NCBI GenBank assembly: GCA_015485695.1
Contig: WFTB01000047.1
Coordinates: 1 to 42,518, forward strand
DNA from: Patescibacteria group bacterium
Lineage (GTDB): Bacteria; Patescibacteriota; Patescibacteriia; WFTA01; S139-112
Length of the DNA stretch: 42,518 bases
Direction of reading: 5' to 3'
Position numbers and translations under genes: made by a program. Shown here one piece after another: positions 33,760 to 40,778 of this stretch (positions are counted from its first letter, which is position 1; each line of letters starts with the position of its first letter). The notes under the pieces are model-generated. The model saw only the letters and a program-made list of their open reading frames with translations. It made no database searches and was not told where the DNA came from.

Positions 33760-33788
33760 TTGATTGTTCGTCTATAGGGTGATATCAT
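33760..33788 (+). promoter_or_regulatory. Promoter of the 33795 glycosyltransferase, leaderless type
   Basis: TTGATT (33760-33765), 17 nt, TATCAT (33783-33788), ending 6 nt before ATG 33795. It stands back to back with the minus-strand promoter, 9 bp between the two -35 boxes. Confidence 0.7.
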
Positions 33789-33794
33789 GTGCGT

Positions 33795-34931
33795 ATGAAT
33801 AAAGGTAATTATGGTAAAACGCTGATAATACACGATAGATTCATGTTTCGAGGGGGAGCGGAGCGGTTGGTTTTGGATATGGCGCGCGGACTTCGCGCCG
33901 ATATAGCGACGGGGTTTTGGGATGATGATCGGTCATTTCCCAGAAGCGACGCGCCGGCTAATGTCTATGTTCTCGGTAAGCTCGTGGAGATTCCCGGGGT
34001 ACGATATCTTTATTTGCTTTTTTTGTTTCTGTTCAAGACGAGGTCGTTGGTAAAAAAATACGATACGATTGTTTTTTCGGGGAATAATTGTTTGATTGCC
34101 GGGCTTAATGTACCTAAAAACGTGCCAAAGATATTTTATTCGCATTCTCCCGTTCGTCACGCGTATGATTTGCGTGAGTATTATATCGCGCGCGCGTCGT
34201 GGTGGAAAAAGCCCATACTGGCTTTTCTTATCATGGGAAGCAGAATAGTATATGAATCGGAAATAAAACTGATGGACACCGTTGTAACCAATTCCGCGGT
34301 GACGAAAGATCGGTTCAGGCATTATTTGAACATGGATGTCGATGTGATTTATCCTCCGATTCAAACAAAAAAATTCAAATGGATAGGGCAGGGAGATTAT
34401 TATATGACCGTCGGGCGCGTGGATCGATTCAAACGAATTCCGGACATAGTGCGAGCGTTCCGGGAAATGCCGGATAAAAAGCTCATTATTCCTTCCGGTG
34501 GCGATGACTTGGAAAAAGTGCGCGAAATGTCGGAAGGTTATGATAATATCACGGTGCTCGGGTGGGTGTCTGATGAAAAATTATTTGAGTTGGTCGGGAA
34601 TTGTATCGCAACGATGTATATACCGATCAACGAAGACGCCGGAATGGCGCAACTTGAAGGAATGTCCGCCGGGAAGCCGTGTATCAGCGTTGATGAAGGA
34701 GGCATGAAGATATCGGTAATCCACGAAAAGACAGGAATACTTATACCGCCGGATTATTCCACGGAGCATATTATTGAAGCTGTCGGCTCAATGACTCGTG
34801 AGCGCGCATTGTCAATGAAAGATGATTGCGTGAATATGGCTCAAAAGTTCGGATATGACCGTTTCATTAACGAGATGGAGCATGTTATCGATGACACAAG
34901 AAAGAATAAACTAAACTTTAAAAAGAGATAA
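33795..34931 (+). CDS. GT4-family glycosyltransferase
   Basis: 378 residues from ATG 33795; a GTG two codons upstream lies between the -10 box and the ATG and is less likely. GT-B fold: the N-domain has LIIHDRFMFRGGAERLVLDMA and KIFYSHSPVRHAYDLREYY, the latter common in mannosyl/rhamnosyl-type enzymes. The donor domain has YMTVGRVDRFKRIPDIVRAF, ITVLGWVSDEKLFELVGNC and the E-x7-E motif in NEDAGMAQLEGMSAGKPCISVDEGG. Together with the flanking glycosyltransferases it should extend one lipid-linked oligosaccharide. Exact sugar unknown. Confidence 0.93.
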   Translation: MNKGNYGKTLIIHDRFMFRGGAERLVLDMARGLRADIATGFWDDDRSFPRSDAPANVYVLGKLVEIPGVRYLYLLFLFLFKTRSLVKKYDTIVFSGNNCLIAGLNVPKNVPKIFYSHSPVRHAYDLREYYIARASWWKKPILAFLIMGSRIVYESEIKLMDTVVTNSAVTKDRFRHYLNMDVDVIYPPIQTKKFKWIGQGDYYMTVGRVDRFKRIPDIVRAFREMPDKKLIIPSGGDDLEKVREMSEGYDNITVLGWVSDEKLFELVGNCIATMYIPINEDAGMAQLEGMSAGKPCISVDEGGMKISVIHEKTGILIPPDYSTEHIIEAVGSMTRERALSMKDDCVNMAQKFGYDRFINEMEHVIDDTRKNKLNFKKR

Positions 34932-34936
34932 ACTTT

Positions 34937-34965
34937 TTGATTGTTTGAATTAGCGCGCTTTTAAT
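34937..34965 (+). promoter_or_regulatory. Promoter of the 34977 glycosyltransferase, leaderless type
   Basis: TTGATT (34937-34942), 17 nt, TTTAAT (34960-34965), ending 11 nt before ATG 34977, for a leader of about 4 nt. Confidence 0.55.
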
Positions 34966-34976
34966 TAACCGATTTT

Positions 34977-36047
34977 ATGATTATCGGAGTAGACGCGTCA
35001 AGGTCTGTTGACGCAATACAAAAAACCGGTGTTGAAAAGGTGAGCGACGGGATTATACGAGCGTTGCTTGAGAAGAGTTTCAAATCGCAAGATTCGGATT
35101 TTGAATTTGTGTTCTACGCCCCGAGAGAAATTGATTGGATTCCGAAATGCAGTCAACGAATTTTCGGTCCGGGAATACTTTGGACAATTGTCGGGCTAAG
35201 CTGGAAAATGCTGACTGATAAGCCTGATGTATTGTTTGTCCCGGTTCACATATTGCCGTTTTTTTGTCCAAAAAGAACTTTTCGCATTATTCATGACATC
35301 GCGTCGATTAAGAATCCAAAGCTATATGACGTGTTTCAACGCGCGATTATGCGATTCGATGTTTGGCGGAGCGCTCGCATTTGCGAGAAAATATTCGTAT
35401 CGACTCAATCGGTTAAAGAAGATTTGTTGCGATTTACCAAAGTTCGGGACAAGCAGGTGATAGTGACAGGATTCGGGTATGTAAGAAACGGCAAACCGCA
35501 AACCGAAAACCGCAAAATCAAAAGAAAAAAACAATTGCTTTATATCGGGCGCGTTGAGGAGAAAAAGAACATAAGAAACCTCATCAATGGGTTTAAGCTC
35601 TTTTTAACAACGCATCCTGATTATACGCTCGTTCTTGTTGGAAAGCCGGGTAAGGGTTTCCAGAATTTTCAATTTTCAATTACAAATTCTCAAAATATTG
35701 AATATAAGGGTTTCGTTCGCAACGAAGAGAAATATACTTTACTTTCTGAATCTGCGGCACTGATTCATGTGCCTCTTGAGGAGGGGTTTAGCTTTCCCTT
35801 GCTTGAGGCGTTTGATTTCAATCTTCCCGTTATCGCATCAGATATTCCGGCTCTTCGCGACGTGGCGGGCAATGGAGCGGAATTCGTGAATGCGGATGAC
35901 GTAGAATCGATAGCGCGAGGAATCTCCAAAGTCATCGATAATCCGGTTTATTCGGAGGAATTGACTCAAAACGGTTATAATCGATTGAATGTTTATTCAT
36001 GGGATTCGGTTGCGAATATCGTTGTTTCGGAATTGACGGGCGATTGA
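34977..36047 (+). CDS. GT4-family glycosyltransferase
   Basis: 356 residues. Opens MIIGVDASRSVDAIQKTGVE, the usual start of GT4 enzymes that act after the first sugar of a surface glycan. KRTFRIIHDIASIKNP and EKIFVSTQSVKEDLLRF lie in the acceptor domain; LLYIGRVEEKKNIRNLINGF, VGKPGKG and GFVRNEEKYTLLSESAALIHVP mark the donor domain. E-x7-E in EEGFSFPLLEAFDFNLPVIASDIP. A linker at about 165-178 is unusually Lys/Asn/Arg-rich (KPQTENRKIKRKKQ). Third glycosyltransferase of the cluster. Confidence 0.92.
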   Translation: MIIGVDASRSVDAIQKTGVEKVSDGIIRALLEKSFKSQDSDFEFVFYAPREIDWIPKCSQRIFGPGILWTIVGLSWKMLTDKPDVLFVPVHILPFFCPKRTFRIIHDIASIKNPKLYDVFQRAIMRFDVWRSARICEKIFVSTQSVKEDLLRFTKVRDKQVIVTGFGYVRNGKPQTENRKIKRKKQLLYIGRVEEKKNIRNLINGFKLFLTTHPDYTLVLVGKPGKGFQNFQFSITNSQNIEYKGFVRNEEKYTLLSESAALIHVPLEEGFSFPLLEAFDFNLPVIASDIPALRDVAGNGAEFVNADDVESIARGISKVIDNPVYSEELTQNGYNRLNVYSWDSVANIVVSELTGD

Positions 36048-36072
36048 TTCTTCTAAGTCTCGTTTGCGCTTG

Positions 36073-36102
36073 TTGACGACACTTGATATACTGTGTTTAT
36101 AA
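36073..36102 (+). promoter_or_regulatory. Promoter of the receiver-domain gene
   Basis: TTGACG (36073-36078), 18 nt, extended -10 TGT-TTATAA (hexamer 36097-36102). The predicted start is about 7 nt before ATG 36116. Confidence 0.55.
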
Positions 36103-36115
36103 ACGGTTTATCGAG

Positions 36116-36526
36116 ATGAATATAATAATTAACTGTTCTATGCCTGAGAAAACGAAAAAAGTGTTTCTTGTGGAAGATGAAACGGCTTTGTTATACGCAT
36201 TGCAAGCAAAATTCAGAATGGAAGACTACGATGTGGAGGTCGCGAGTGACGGACAAACCGCTCTTGATAAGCTGAAATCATACACTCCGAATGTTATATT
36301 GCTTGATATAATGCTTCCGCGCATGGACGGATGGGAAGTGTTGCGACAGATTAGAGCGGATGAGCGACTTGTTGATATTCCGGTTATCGTGATTTCGAAT
36401 CTTACCGACAAACACAGCAAAGAAAAAGGCCTGGAGCTTGGTGTTAAGGATTTCCTCATAAAAAGCGAATATGATTTGGATGAACTTGTGGGCAAGATTC
36501 GCGACATACTGGAAAAGGTGGCTTGA
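36116..36526 (+). CDS. Stand-alone response regulator receiver protein
   Basis: 136 residues from ATG 36116, chosen because it follows the promoter closely; ATG 36140 (MPEKTKKVFLVEDE) is an equally good protein start and gives 128. It is a complete CheY-like receiver: the acidic pair in VEDE, the phosphorylated Asp in NVILLDIMLPRMDGW, Ser/Thr switch in VIVISNL and the Lys in DFLIKSEY. There is no output domain and no histidine kinase nearby. Single-domain receivers of this type are common in Patescibacteria and probably signal by protein-protein contact. It seems monocistronic; a short terminator follows. Confidence 0.92.
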   Translation: MNIIINCSMPEKTKKVFLVEDETALLYALQAKFRMEDYDVEVASDGQTALDKLKSYTPNVILLDIMLPRMDGWEVLRQIRADERLVDIPVIVISNLTDKHSKEKGLELGVKDFLIKSEYDLDELVGKIRDILEKVA

Positions 36527-36609
36527 ACGGAGCGACTTGATATATTTGAAACTGTGCGAGTAATCCATCGACAGTTTATCCTTCAAGGACTTTTCGAATC
36601 AGTATCTTG

Positions 36610-36635
36610 ACCGCGATTGGCATGCGCGGTTTTTG
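36610..36635 (+). terminator. Intrinsic terminator before recJ
   Basis: ACCGCG (36610-36615) pairs with CGCGGT (36625-36630), then a T-run. A short but GC-rich stem, about 85 nt after the receiver gene. Confidence 0.7.
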
Positions 36636-36707
36636 TATTTATGATAGTATTGTTTTGTCGTATCTGCGATTCCTCTGCCGGAATCGGAGTGTTTTTGATA
36701 AGAATTT

Positions 36708-38468
36708 ATGAAAAAGCGATGGGAAATTCACCCGAAAGTGTCCGATGATATCAAGAGAGGATTCTCAGGGATAGACGATGTTTCGATTCAACTTCTTGTT
36801 AACAGAGGATTGTCAACTCAAGAAGAATTCGATGAGTTTTTTCGTTCGGACTGGAAGCGTGATGTTCATGATCCGTTTCTCATGCCGAATATGAACAAAG
36901 CGGTCGGTCGAATATTCAAGGCCATAGAAGAAAAAGAAAGAATCGTCGTATTCGGCGATTATGACGCGGATGGAACATGCGGGGCAACCATCATACTGGA
37001 AACCCTCAATCGCTTGGGCGCCGATTATGCAGATTCATACATTCCTCATCGTGAGAGTGAGGGGTACGGTCTTAACATTGAGGCGCTTGAAAAAATAAAG
37101 AGTAAAAACACTTCGCTTATTATTACGGTTGATTTGGGTATTGGCAACATAGAAGAGATAGAATGGGCGAACGACAACGGTCTTGATGTTATAGTCGTCG
37201 ATCATCACGAATTCCGTGAAACCGAAGAAGGTATAATATTGCCCGACGCTTACGCGATTGTTCACGCGAATTTGCCGAATAGCGAGTATCCTTGCAAGCA
37301 TTTGAGCGGGGGCGGAGTCGCGTTTAAACTTGCCCAAGCTTTGTTGGATAATTCGATGGAGGACCATGAGGCGTATGAAAAGTGGCTTCTTGATCTTGTC
37401 GCGATATCCACCATCGCAGATGTTGTTCCGATTATCGAAGAAAACCGAACATTGGTGAAATACGGTCTCATGGTATTGAACAAGACTCAAAGAGAGGGGC
37501 TGAAAAAACTGATAGAAGTGTCCAAAATAAACGGGAGAGGAAACGGAAGCATTTCTTCGAACAATAGGTTTAATCTTGATTCTTGGAATGTCGCTTTTCA
37601 ATTGGCACCCAGAATCAATTCCCCAGGTCGCATATCTCATGCCGACAATACTCTCGCTCTGTTGCGAGCTAAGACGGAAACTGACGCCGAAAAATACGCT
37701 CTGCTGTTGAATTCATTGAATTCGAAGCGCCAAAAGCTCGCTGAAAAAATATACAAAGAAGCGTCGGAGCAAATCGGTGAAGTCTCAAGTGGCAAGTATT
37801 TGCTGAGCGCGTACAAGCCGGATTGGCAAATCGGCATAGTCGGTCTTGTTGCCGGACGAATATCGAGCGAGTTTAATAGACCCGTTATTTTGTTGACGGA
37901 TTCGGGTGATAATGTTTCGGGCTCCGGCAGGTCCGTTGCCGGATATGATATGAAAAAGGGATTGGACGAGGTGAGAGAATATGTGGTTAGAGCGGGCGGA
38001 CATGCGATGGCGTGCGGTATGACGGTAAAAAAAGAAAAAATGTCAGAGTTTGTTTCGGCTTTCTCCGAAGTTACGAGAAAAATGATTGGAGAAACGAATC
38101 TGGAACCTCTGGTGCAAGTTGATATGATAATTCCTTACAAGGACATATCATGGGAGCTTGTGGAAACCGTAAACAAGTTTGCCCCGTTCGGCGAGGCAAA
38201 TCCCATGCCACTGTTCGCTTCCACCCGACTTATCGTGAAGCGAATTATGTTTATGGGTGGCAATAAGCAACATCTTAAACTTTCTTTGGCAGATGAATTC
38301 GAAGATGTTGAACATTCAGCGATAGGATTTTTCATGGCGGAAGAATGGCGCGACAAGTTGAGTGTTGGCGAAAAAGTTGATATGGTGTATGAGTTGGGAA
38401 CAAATGAATGGAACGGGAATCGAGAGATTCAAATCAAGATAAAAGATTTACGATTAACCAATGAATGA
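36708..38468 (+). CDS. recJ: Single-stranded-DNA-specific exonuclease RecJ
   Basis: 586 residues. 5'-3' exonuclease on single-stranded DNA for recombination, mismatch and base-excision repair. DHH superfamily motifs: VFGDYDADGTCG (D84, D86, D88), TVDLGIGNIEEI (D142), VVDHHEF (D165-H166-H167) and HLSGGGVAFKLAQAL. The DHHA1 domain has SGSGRSVAGYDM and AGGHAMACGMTV, and a C-terminal OB domain follows (PFGEANPMPLF onwards). All metal-binding residues are intact. Its last codons overlap the start of the RNase H-like gene by 8 nt, so the two are translated together; both process nucleic acid and may cooperate. Confidence 0.96.
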   Translation: MKKRWEIHPKVSDDIKRGFSGIDDVSIQLLVNRGLSTQEEFDEFFRSDWKRDVHDPFLMPNMNKAVGRIFKAIEEKERIVVFGDYDADGTCGATIILETLNRLGADYADSYIPHRESEGYGLNIEALEKIKSKNTSLIITVDLGIGNIEEIEWANDNGLDVIVVDHHEFRETEEGIILPDAYAIVHANLPNSEYPCKHLSGGGVAFKLAQALLDNSMEDHEAYEKWLLDLVAISTIADVVPIIEENRTLVKYGLMVLNKTQREGLKKLIEVSKINGRGNGSISSNNRFNLDSWNVAFQLAPRINSPGRISHADNTLALLRAKTETDAEKYALLLNSLNSKRQKLAEKIYKEASEQIGEVSSGKYLLSAYKPDWQIGIVGLVAGRISSEFNRPVILLTDSGDNVSGSGRSVAGYDMKKGLDEVREYVVRAGGHAMACGMTVKKEKMSEFVSAFSEVTRKMIGETNLEPLVQVDMIIPYKDISWELVETVNKFAPFGEANPMPLFASTRLIVKRIMFMGGNKQHLKLSLADEFEDVEHSAIGFFMAEEWRDKLSVGEKVDMVYELGTNEWNGNREIQIKIKDLRLTNE

Positions 38469-38919
38469 CATGAGTAAAATGATTATTTACACCGACGGAG
38501 GAGCGCGGGGGAATCCCGGTCCGGCCGGTATTGGGGTTGTTATTCTTAACGATAGCAATGATATCGTGAGAGAGTATTGCGAATATATAGGTCAAGCGAC
38601 AAACAATCAAGCCGAATATCTCGCTGTGGTCAAGGCGTTTGATTTGATTCGGGCATGTGAAATCGAAAATAACGTGTCCGTTGAGAGTCTTGAATTTTTT
38701 CTTGACTCTGAGCTTGTGGTAAAGCAACTCAACGGAGAATACAGGGTGAAGAACAAGGATTTGGGAGCATTGTTTGTTAAAATCCATAATGCGAGAGCCG
38801 GATATGAGAACGTGACATTCGAACATATACCGCGAGAAAAAAACAAAGAAGCCGACCTTCTTGTTAATAAAGCGATTGACGGCGCATTAAACCGTCACAA
38901 AAAACCATGCCTCATATAA
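38461..38919 (+). CDS. RNase HI-family protein
   Basis: 152 residues. Degrades the RNA strand of RNA-DNA hybrids. The four acidic residues are present in order: D12 in YTDGGARGNPGPAG, E52 in NNQAEYLAV, D82 in FFLDSELVVKQL and D132 in KNKEADLLVNKA. The sequence is of the short RnhA-like type often annotated as reverse-transcriptase-like RNase H; the basic handle of E. coli RNase HI is missing. The start ATG 38461 overlaps the recJ stop; ATG 38470 is an alternative. The 3' end carries an inverted repeat. Confidence 0.9.
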   Translation: MNDMSKMIIYTDGGARGNPGPAGIGVVILNDSNDIVREYCEYIGQATNNQAEYLAVVKAFDLIRACEIENNVSVESLEFFLDSELVVKQLNGEYRVKNKDLGALFVKIHNARAGYENVTFEHIPREKNKEADLLVNKAIDGALNRHKKPCLI

Positions 38920-38945
38920 CGTCGATTGTGCGTGGGTGAGGCATG
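38906..38945 (+). repeat. Inverted repeat spanning the RNase H stop codon
   Basis: CATGCCTCA (38906-38914) pairs with TGAGGCATG (38937-38945), a perfect 9-bp stem with a 22-nt loop. No T-tract follows. It could slow read-through into ddl or stabilise the 3' end. Confidence 0.55.
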
Positions 38946-38965
38946 AGAAAATAATTAAATTTGTT

Positions 38966-40066
38966 ATGTCACAAAAAATCCGAGTAGGAATACTGTTTGG
39001 GGGAAAATCGGCGGAGCATGAAGTGTCACTGCAATCAGCGAAGAATGTGATTGATGCTATTGATAAAGATAAGTATGAGGTGGTGTTGATCGGCATTGAT
39101 AAGCAGGGAAAGTGGTTTCTTGTCGATTCATCGACTTTTTTATTCAATGCTGACAATTCAAAACTTATCGCACTTAACAAATCAGGTTACGGTATAGTGT
39201 TTATTCCCGCAAGTGGTGGGGAGTTTTCGAATCTAACGACACATGAGGTTTGCAACAAAGTGGATGTTGTGTTTCCTGTACTTCACGGTCCGTTCGGCGA
39301 AGATGGTTCTGCGCAGGGGCTTTTGAATCTTGTCGGTGTTCCATTTGTAGGTTCCGGAGTACTTGGGTCATCTATCGGAATGGATAAAGATGTGATGAAA
39401 CGATTATTGAGGGACTCCGGAATTCCTATCGTTAAATATCGAGCGTTTAAGAAAGGGGATAACATTGATTTTGAAAATATTGTGGACAATCTTGGTTTGC
39501 CCGTGTTTGTGAAACCTGCCAATATGGGGTCATCGGTGGGTATACACAAGGTTGCATCTCGAGATGAATTTGAAAATGCAGTGGAAGAGGCATTTGGTTT
39601 TGATACCAAAATTATTATTGAAGAATATATCGAAGGTCGCGAAATAGAGTGCGCGGTACTCGGGAATCGTAGCCCAATCGCTTCCGTGACCGGAGAGGTA
39701 ATCTCCAATCATGAATTTTACTCATATAATGCCAAATATATCGATGAGAACGGCGCGACTTTTGAGATTCCCGCTCGTCTTTCCGAAGGTATGGCAAAAA
39801 GTATTCAAGATTTGGCAATCAAAACATTCACAACGCTTGAGTGCGCGGGATTGTCACGTGTTGATTTTTTCCTCACCAAAGATAATACGATAATCGTCAA
39901 TGAAATAAATACCATGCCGGGATTCACCACAATCAGTATGTATCCGTCGCTCTGGCAAGCAAGCGGGATTTCATATCCCGACCTGATTGACAGGCTCATT
40001 CATCTGGCCATGGAACGTTTTGAACAAGAAAGAAGTCTGACGTCAACGTATCTTGACGGTAAATAA
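38966..40066 (+). CDS. ddl: D-alanine--D-alanine ligase
   Basis: 366 residues from ATG 38966; an upstream in-frame GTG (38936) lies within the inverted repeat. ATP-grasp enzyme that makes D-Ala-D-Ala for peptidoglycan. N-terminal GGKSAEHEVSLQSA (with the substrate-binding Glu), VFPVLHGPFGEDGSAQGLL, the ATP-grasp P-loop FVKPANMGSSVGIHKV, EEYIEGREIECAVLG and the metal-site VNEINTMPGFTTISMYP. The long omega-loop segment (EFYSYNAKYIDENGATFEIPARL) fits a Ddl of the D-Ala-D-Ala or D-Ala-D-Lac type; I cannot tell the second substrate. It shows that the cell makes or remodels a peptidoglycan wall. Confidence 0.95.
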   Translation: MSQKIRVGILFGGKSAEHEVSLQSAKNVIDAIDKDKYEVVLIGIDKQGKWFLVDSSTFLFNADNSKLIALNKSGYGIVFIPASGGEFSNLTTHEVCNKVDVVFPVLHGPFGEDGSAQGLLNLVGVPFVGSGVLGSSIGMDKDVMKRLLRDSGIPIVKYRAFKKGDNIDFENIVDNLGLPVFVKPANMGSSVGIHKVASRDEFENAVEEAFGFDTKIIIEEYIEGREIECAVLGNRSPIASVTGEVISNHEFYSYNAKYIDENGATFEIPARLSEGMAKSIQDLAIKTFTTLECAGLSRVDFFLTKDNTIIVNEINTMPGFTTISMYPSLWQASGISYPDLIDRLIHLAMERFEQERSLTSTYLDGK

Positions 40067-40080
40067 TAGATTCATATTTG

Positions 40081-40108
40081 TTGACAAATACGAGTTTTTT
40101 GGTATAAT
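40081..40108 (+). promoter_or_regulatory. Promoter of rnpB
   Basis: Perfect TTGACA (40081-40086), 16 nt, perfect TATAAT (40103-40108). The predicted start, near 40113-40115, matches the P1 stem of RNase P RNA. The strongest promoter in the window. Confidence 0.92.
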
Positions 40109-40112
40109 TAGG

Positions 40113-40500
40113 TTGTCCAAGTGGATAGTTGCGGTTACTCCGACGCTCTTTTTTCGGGTGTTGGAGAGGAAAGTCCGGACACCGCGCCGATTTTTCGAAT
40201 CGGCAATTGGTTGTCGCTAACGGCGACCGGGTATAGGCGATGCAAAGACGGGGTCTCTCGAGAACCTATGTTTGCTCATTCGCTGAAGCCCAGGGAAAGT
40301 GCCACAGAGACTATACTACCCCGATGTTTACGTTGGGGGAAAGGTGAAAAGCTGACCTCAGGTCAGGCCCTCCCGGCGACGGGAGAATGCCGGTAAACCC
40401 AACCTGGTGCAAGCCTTTAAGGCGCATAGATAGATGACCGCATCCGCCTTATTTATATATAACGGCGGAACAGAATCCGGCTTATTCATTCGCTTGGACA
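40113..40500 (+). ncRNA. rnpB: RNase P RNA (class A-like, reduced P15 region)
   Basis: Ribozyme that trims tRNA 5' leaders. Conserved blocks in order: P1 GTCCAAG (40115-40121) with CTTGGAC (40493-40499); GAGGAAAGTCCGGAC (CR-I/P4); AGGGAAAGTGCCACAGA; CCGGTAAACCC; GGTGCAAGCC; TAGATGACCGC; and ACAGAATCCGGCTTA. Where E. coli has P15-P16-P17 with the GGU loop that pairs with tRNA CCA, this RNA has only GCC-UUUAA-GGC (40413-40423). An open frame inside this region is not a gene. Ends are within a few bases of those given. Confidence 0.96.
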
Positions 40501-40536
40501 CCATAGAACCCAGTCAATTGCTGGGTTTTATGGTGT
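40498..40536 (+). terminator. Long hairpin directly after rnpB
   Basis: ACACCATA-G-AACCCAG pairs with CTGGGTT-T-TATGGTGT (16 bp including one G-U, 7-nt loop). It begins within the P1 3' strand. The U-tract is poor, so it may work with the next hairpin. Confidence 0.75.
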
Positions 40537-40543
40537 GTATTTG

Positions 40544-40593
40544 AATACATTGCTTCAAAATAACACGATCGTATTATTTTGAAGCAATGTATT
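40544..40593. terminator. 50-bp near-perfect palindrome followed by T-tract
   Basis: A 20-bp perfect stem (40544-40563 / 40574-40593), one C-A mismatch, then ACGA/TCGT in the centre. TTTTGTTTTTT follows, so it can act as a second terminator for rnpB; the perfect symmetry would also suit a dimeric protein site. An overlapping TGTATT-TG-AATACA hairpin (40536-40549) competes with it. Confidence 0.75.
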
Positions 40594-40677
40594 TTGTTTT
40601 TTGGCGGTTTTTTCTTTGCCTAGATTTCAGTATTTGACAGCGAAATGAGTGGGTGGTAGTAGTAAGGAGATACATGA

Positions 40678-40757
40678 TATACTAACCTCACAGAAATCAA
40701 AGAAAACATAAAAACATTAGTAATACACAACGTCTGGTTGTTTCGTGATTTCTGTGA
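40678..40757 (+). promoter_or_regulatory. Promoter and hairpin leader of the glycosylphosphotransferase gene
   Basis: Extended -10 TGA-TATACT (hexamer 40678-40683) with no good -35. The leader begins at about 40690 with TCACAGAAATCA (40688-40699), which is perfectly complementary to TGATTTCTGTGA (40746-40757), 12 bp. Inside is a small ACAAC/GTTGT hairpin. The ATG follows 21 nt later. A further TTGACA at 40634-40639 has no partner -10. The rest of the gap 40594-40677 shows nothing. Confidence 0.55.
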
Positions 40758-40778
40758 TTTATTGATTTTTGTGTTCAT

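Noticed and set aside
40121-40396. Plus-strand open frame of 91 codons
   Set aside because: Lies wholly inside the RNase P RNA, whose conserved blocks and fold explain the sequence.
40634-40662. Promoter from the perfect TTGACA at 40634
   Set aside because: At 17-nt spacing the -10 would be TAGTAG, too far from consensus; the extended -10 at 40678 is a better candidate.
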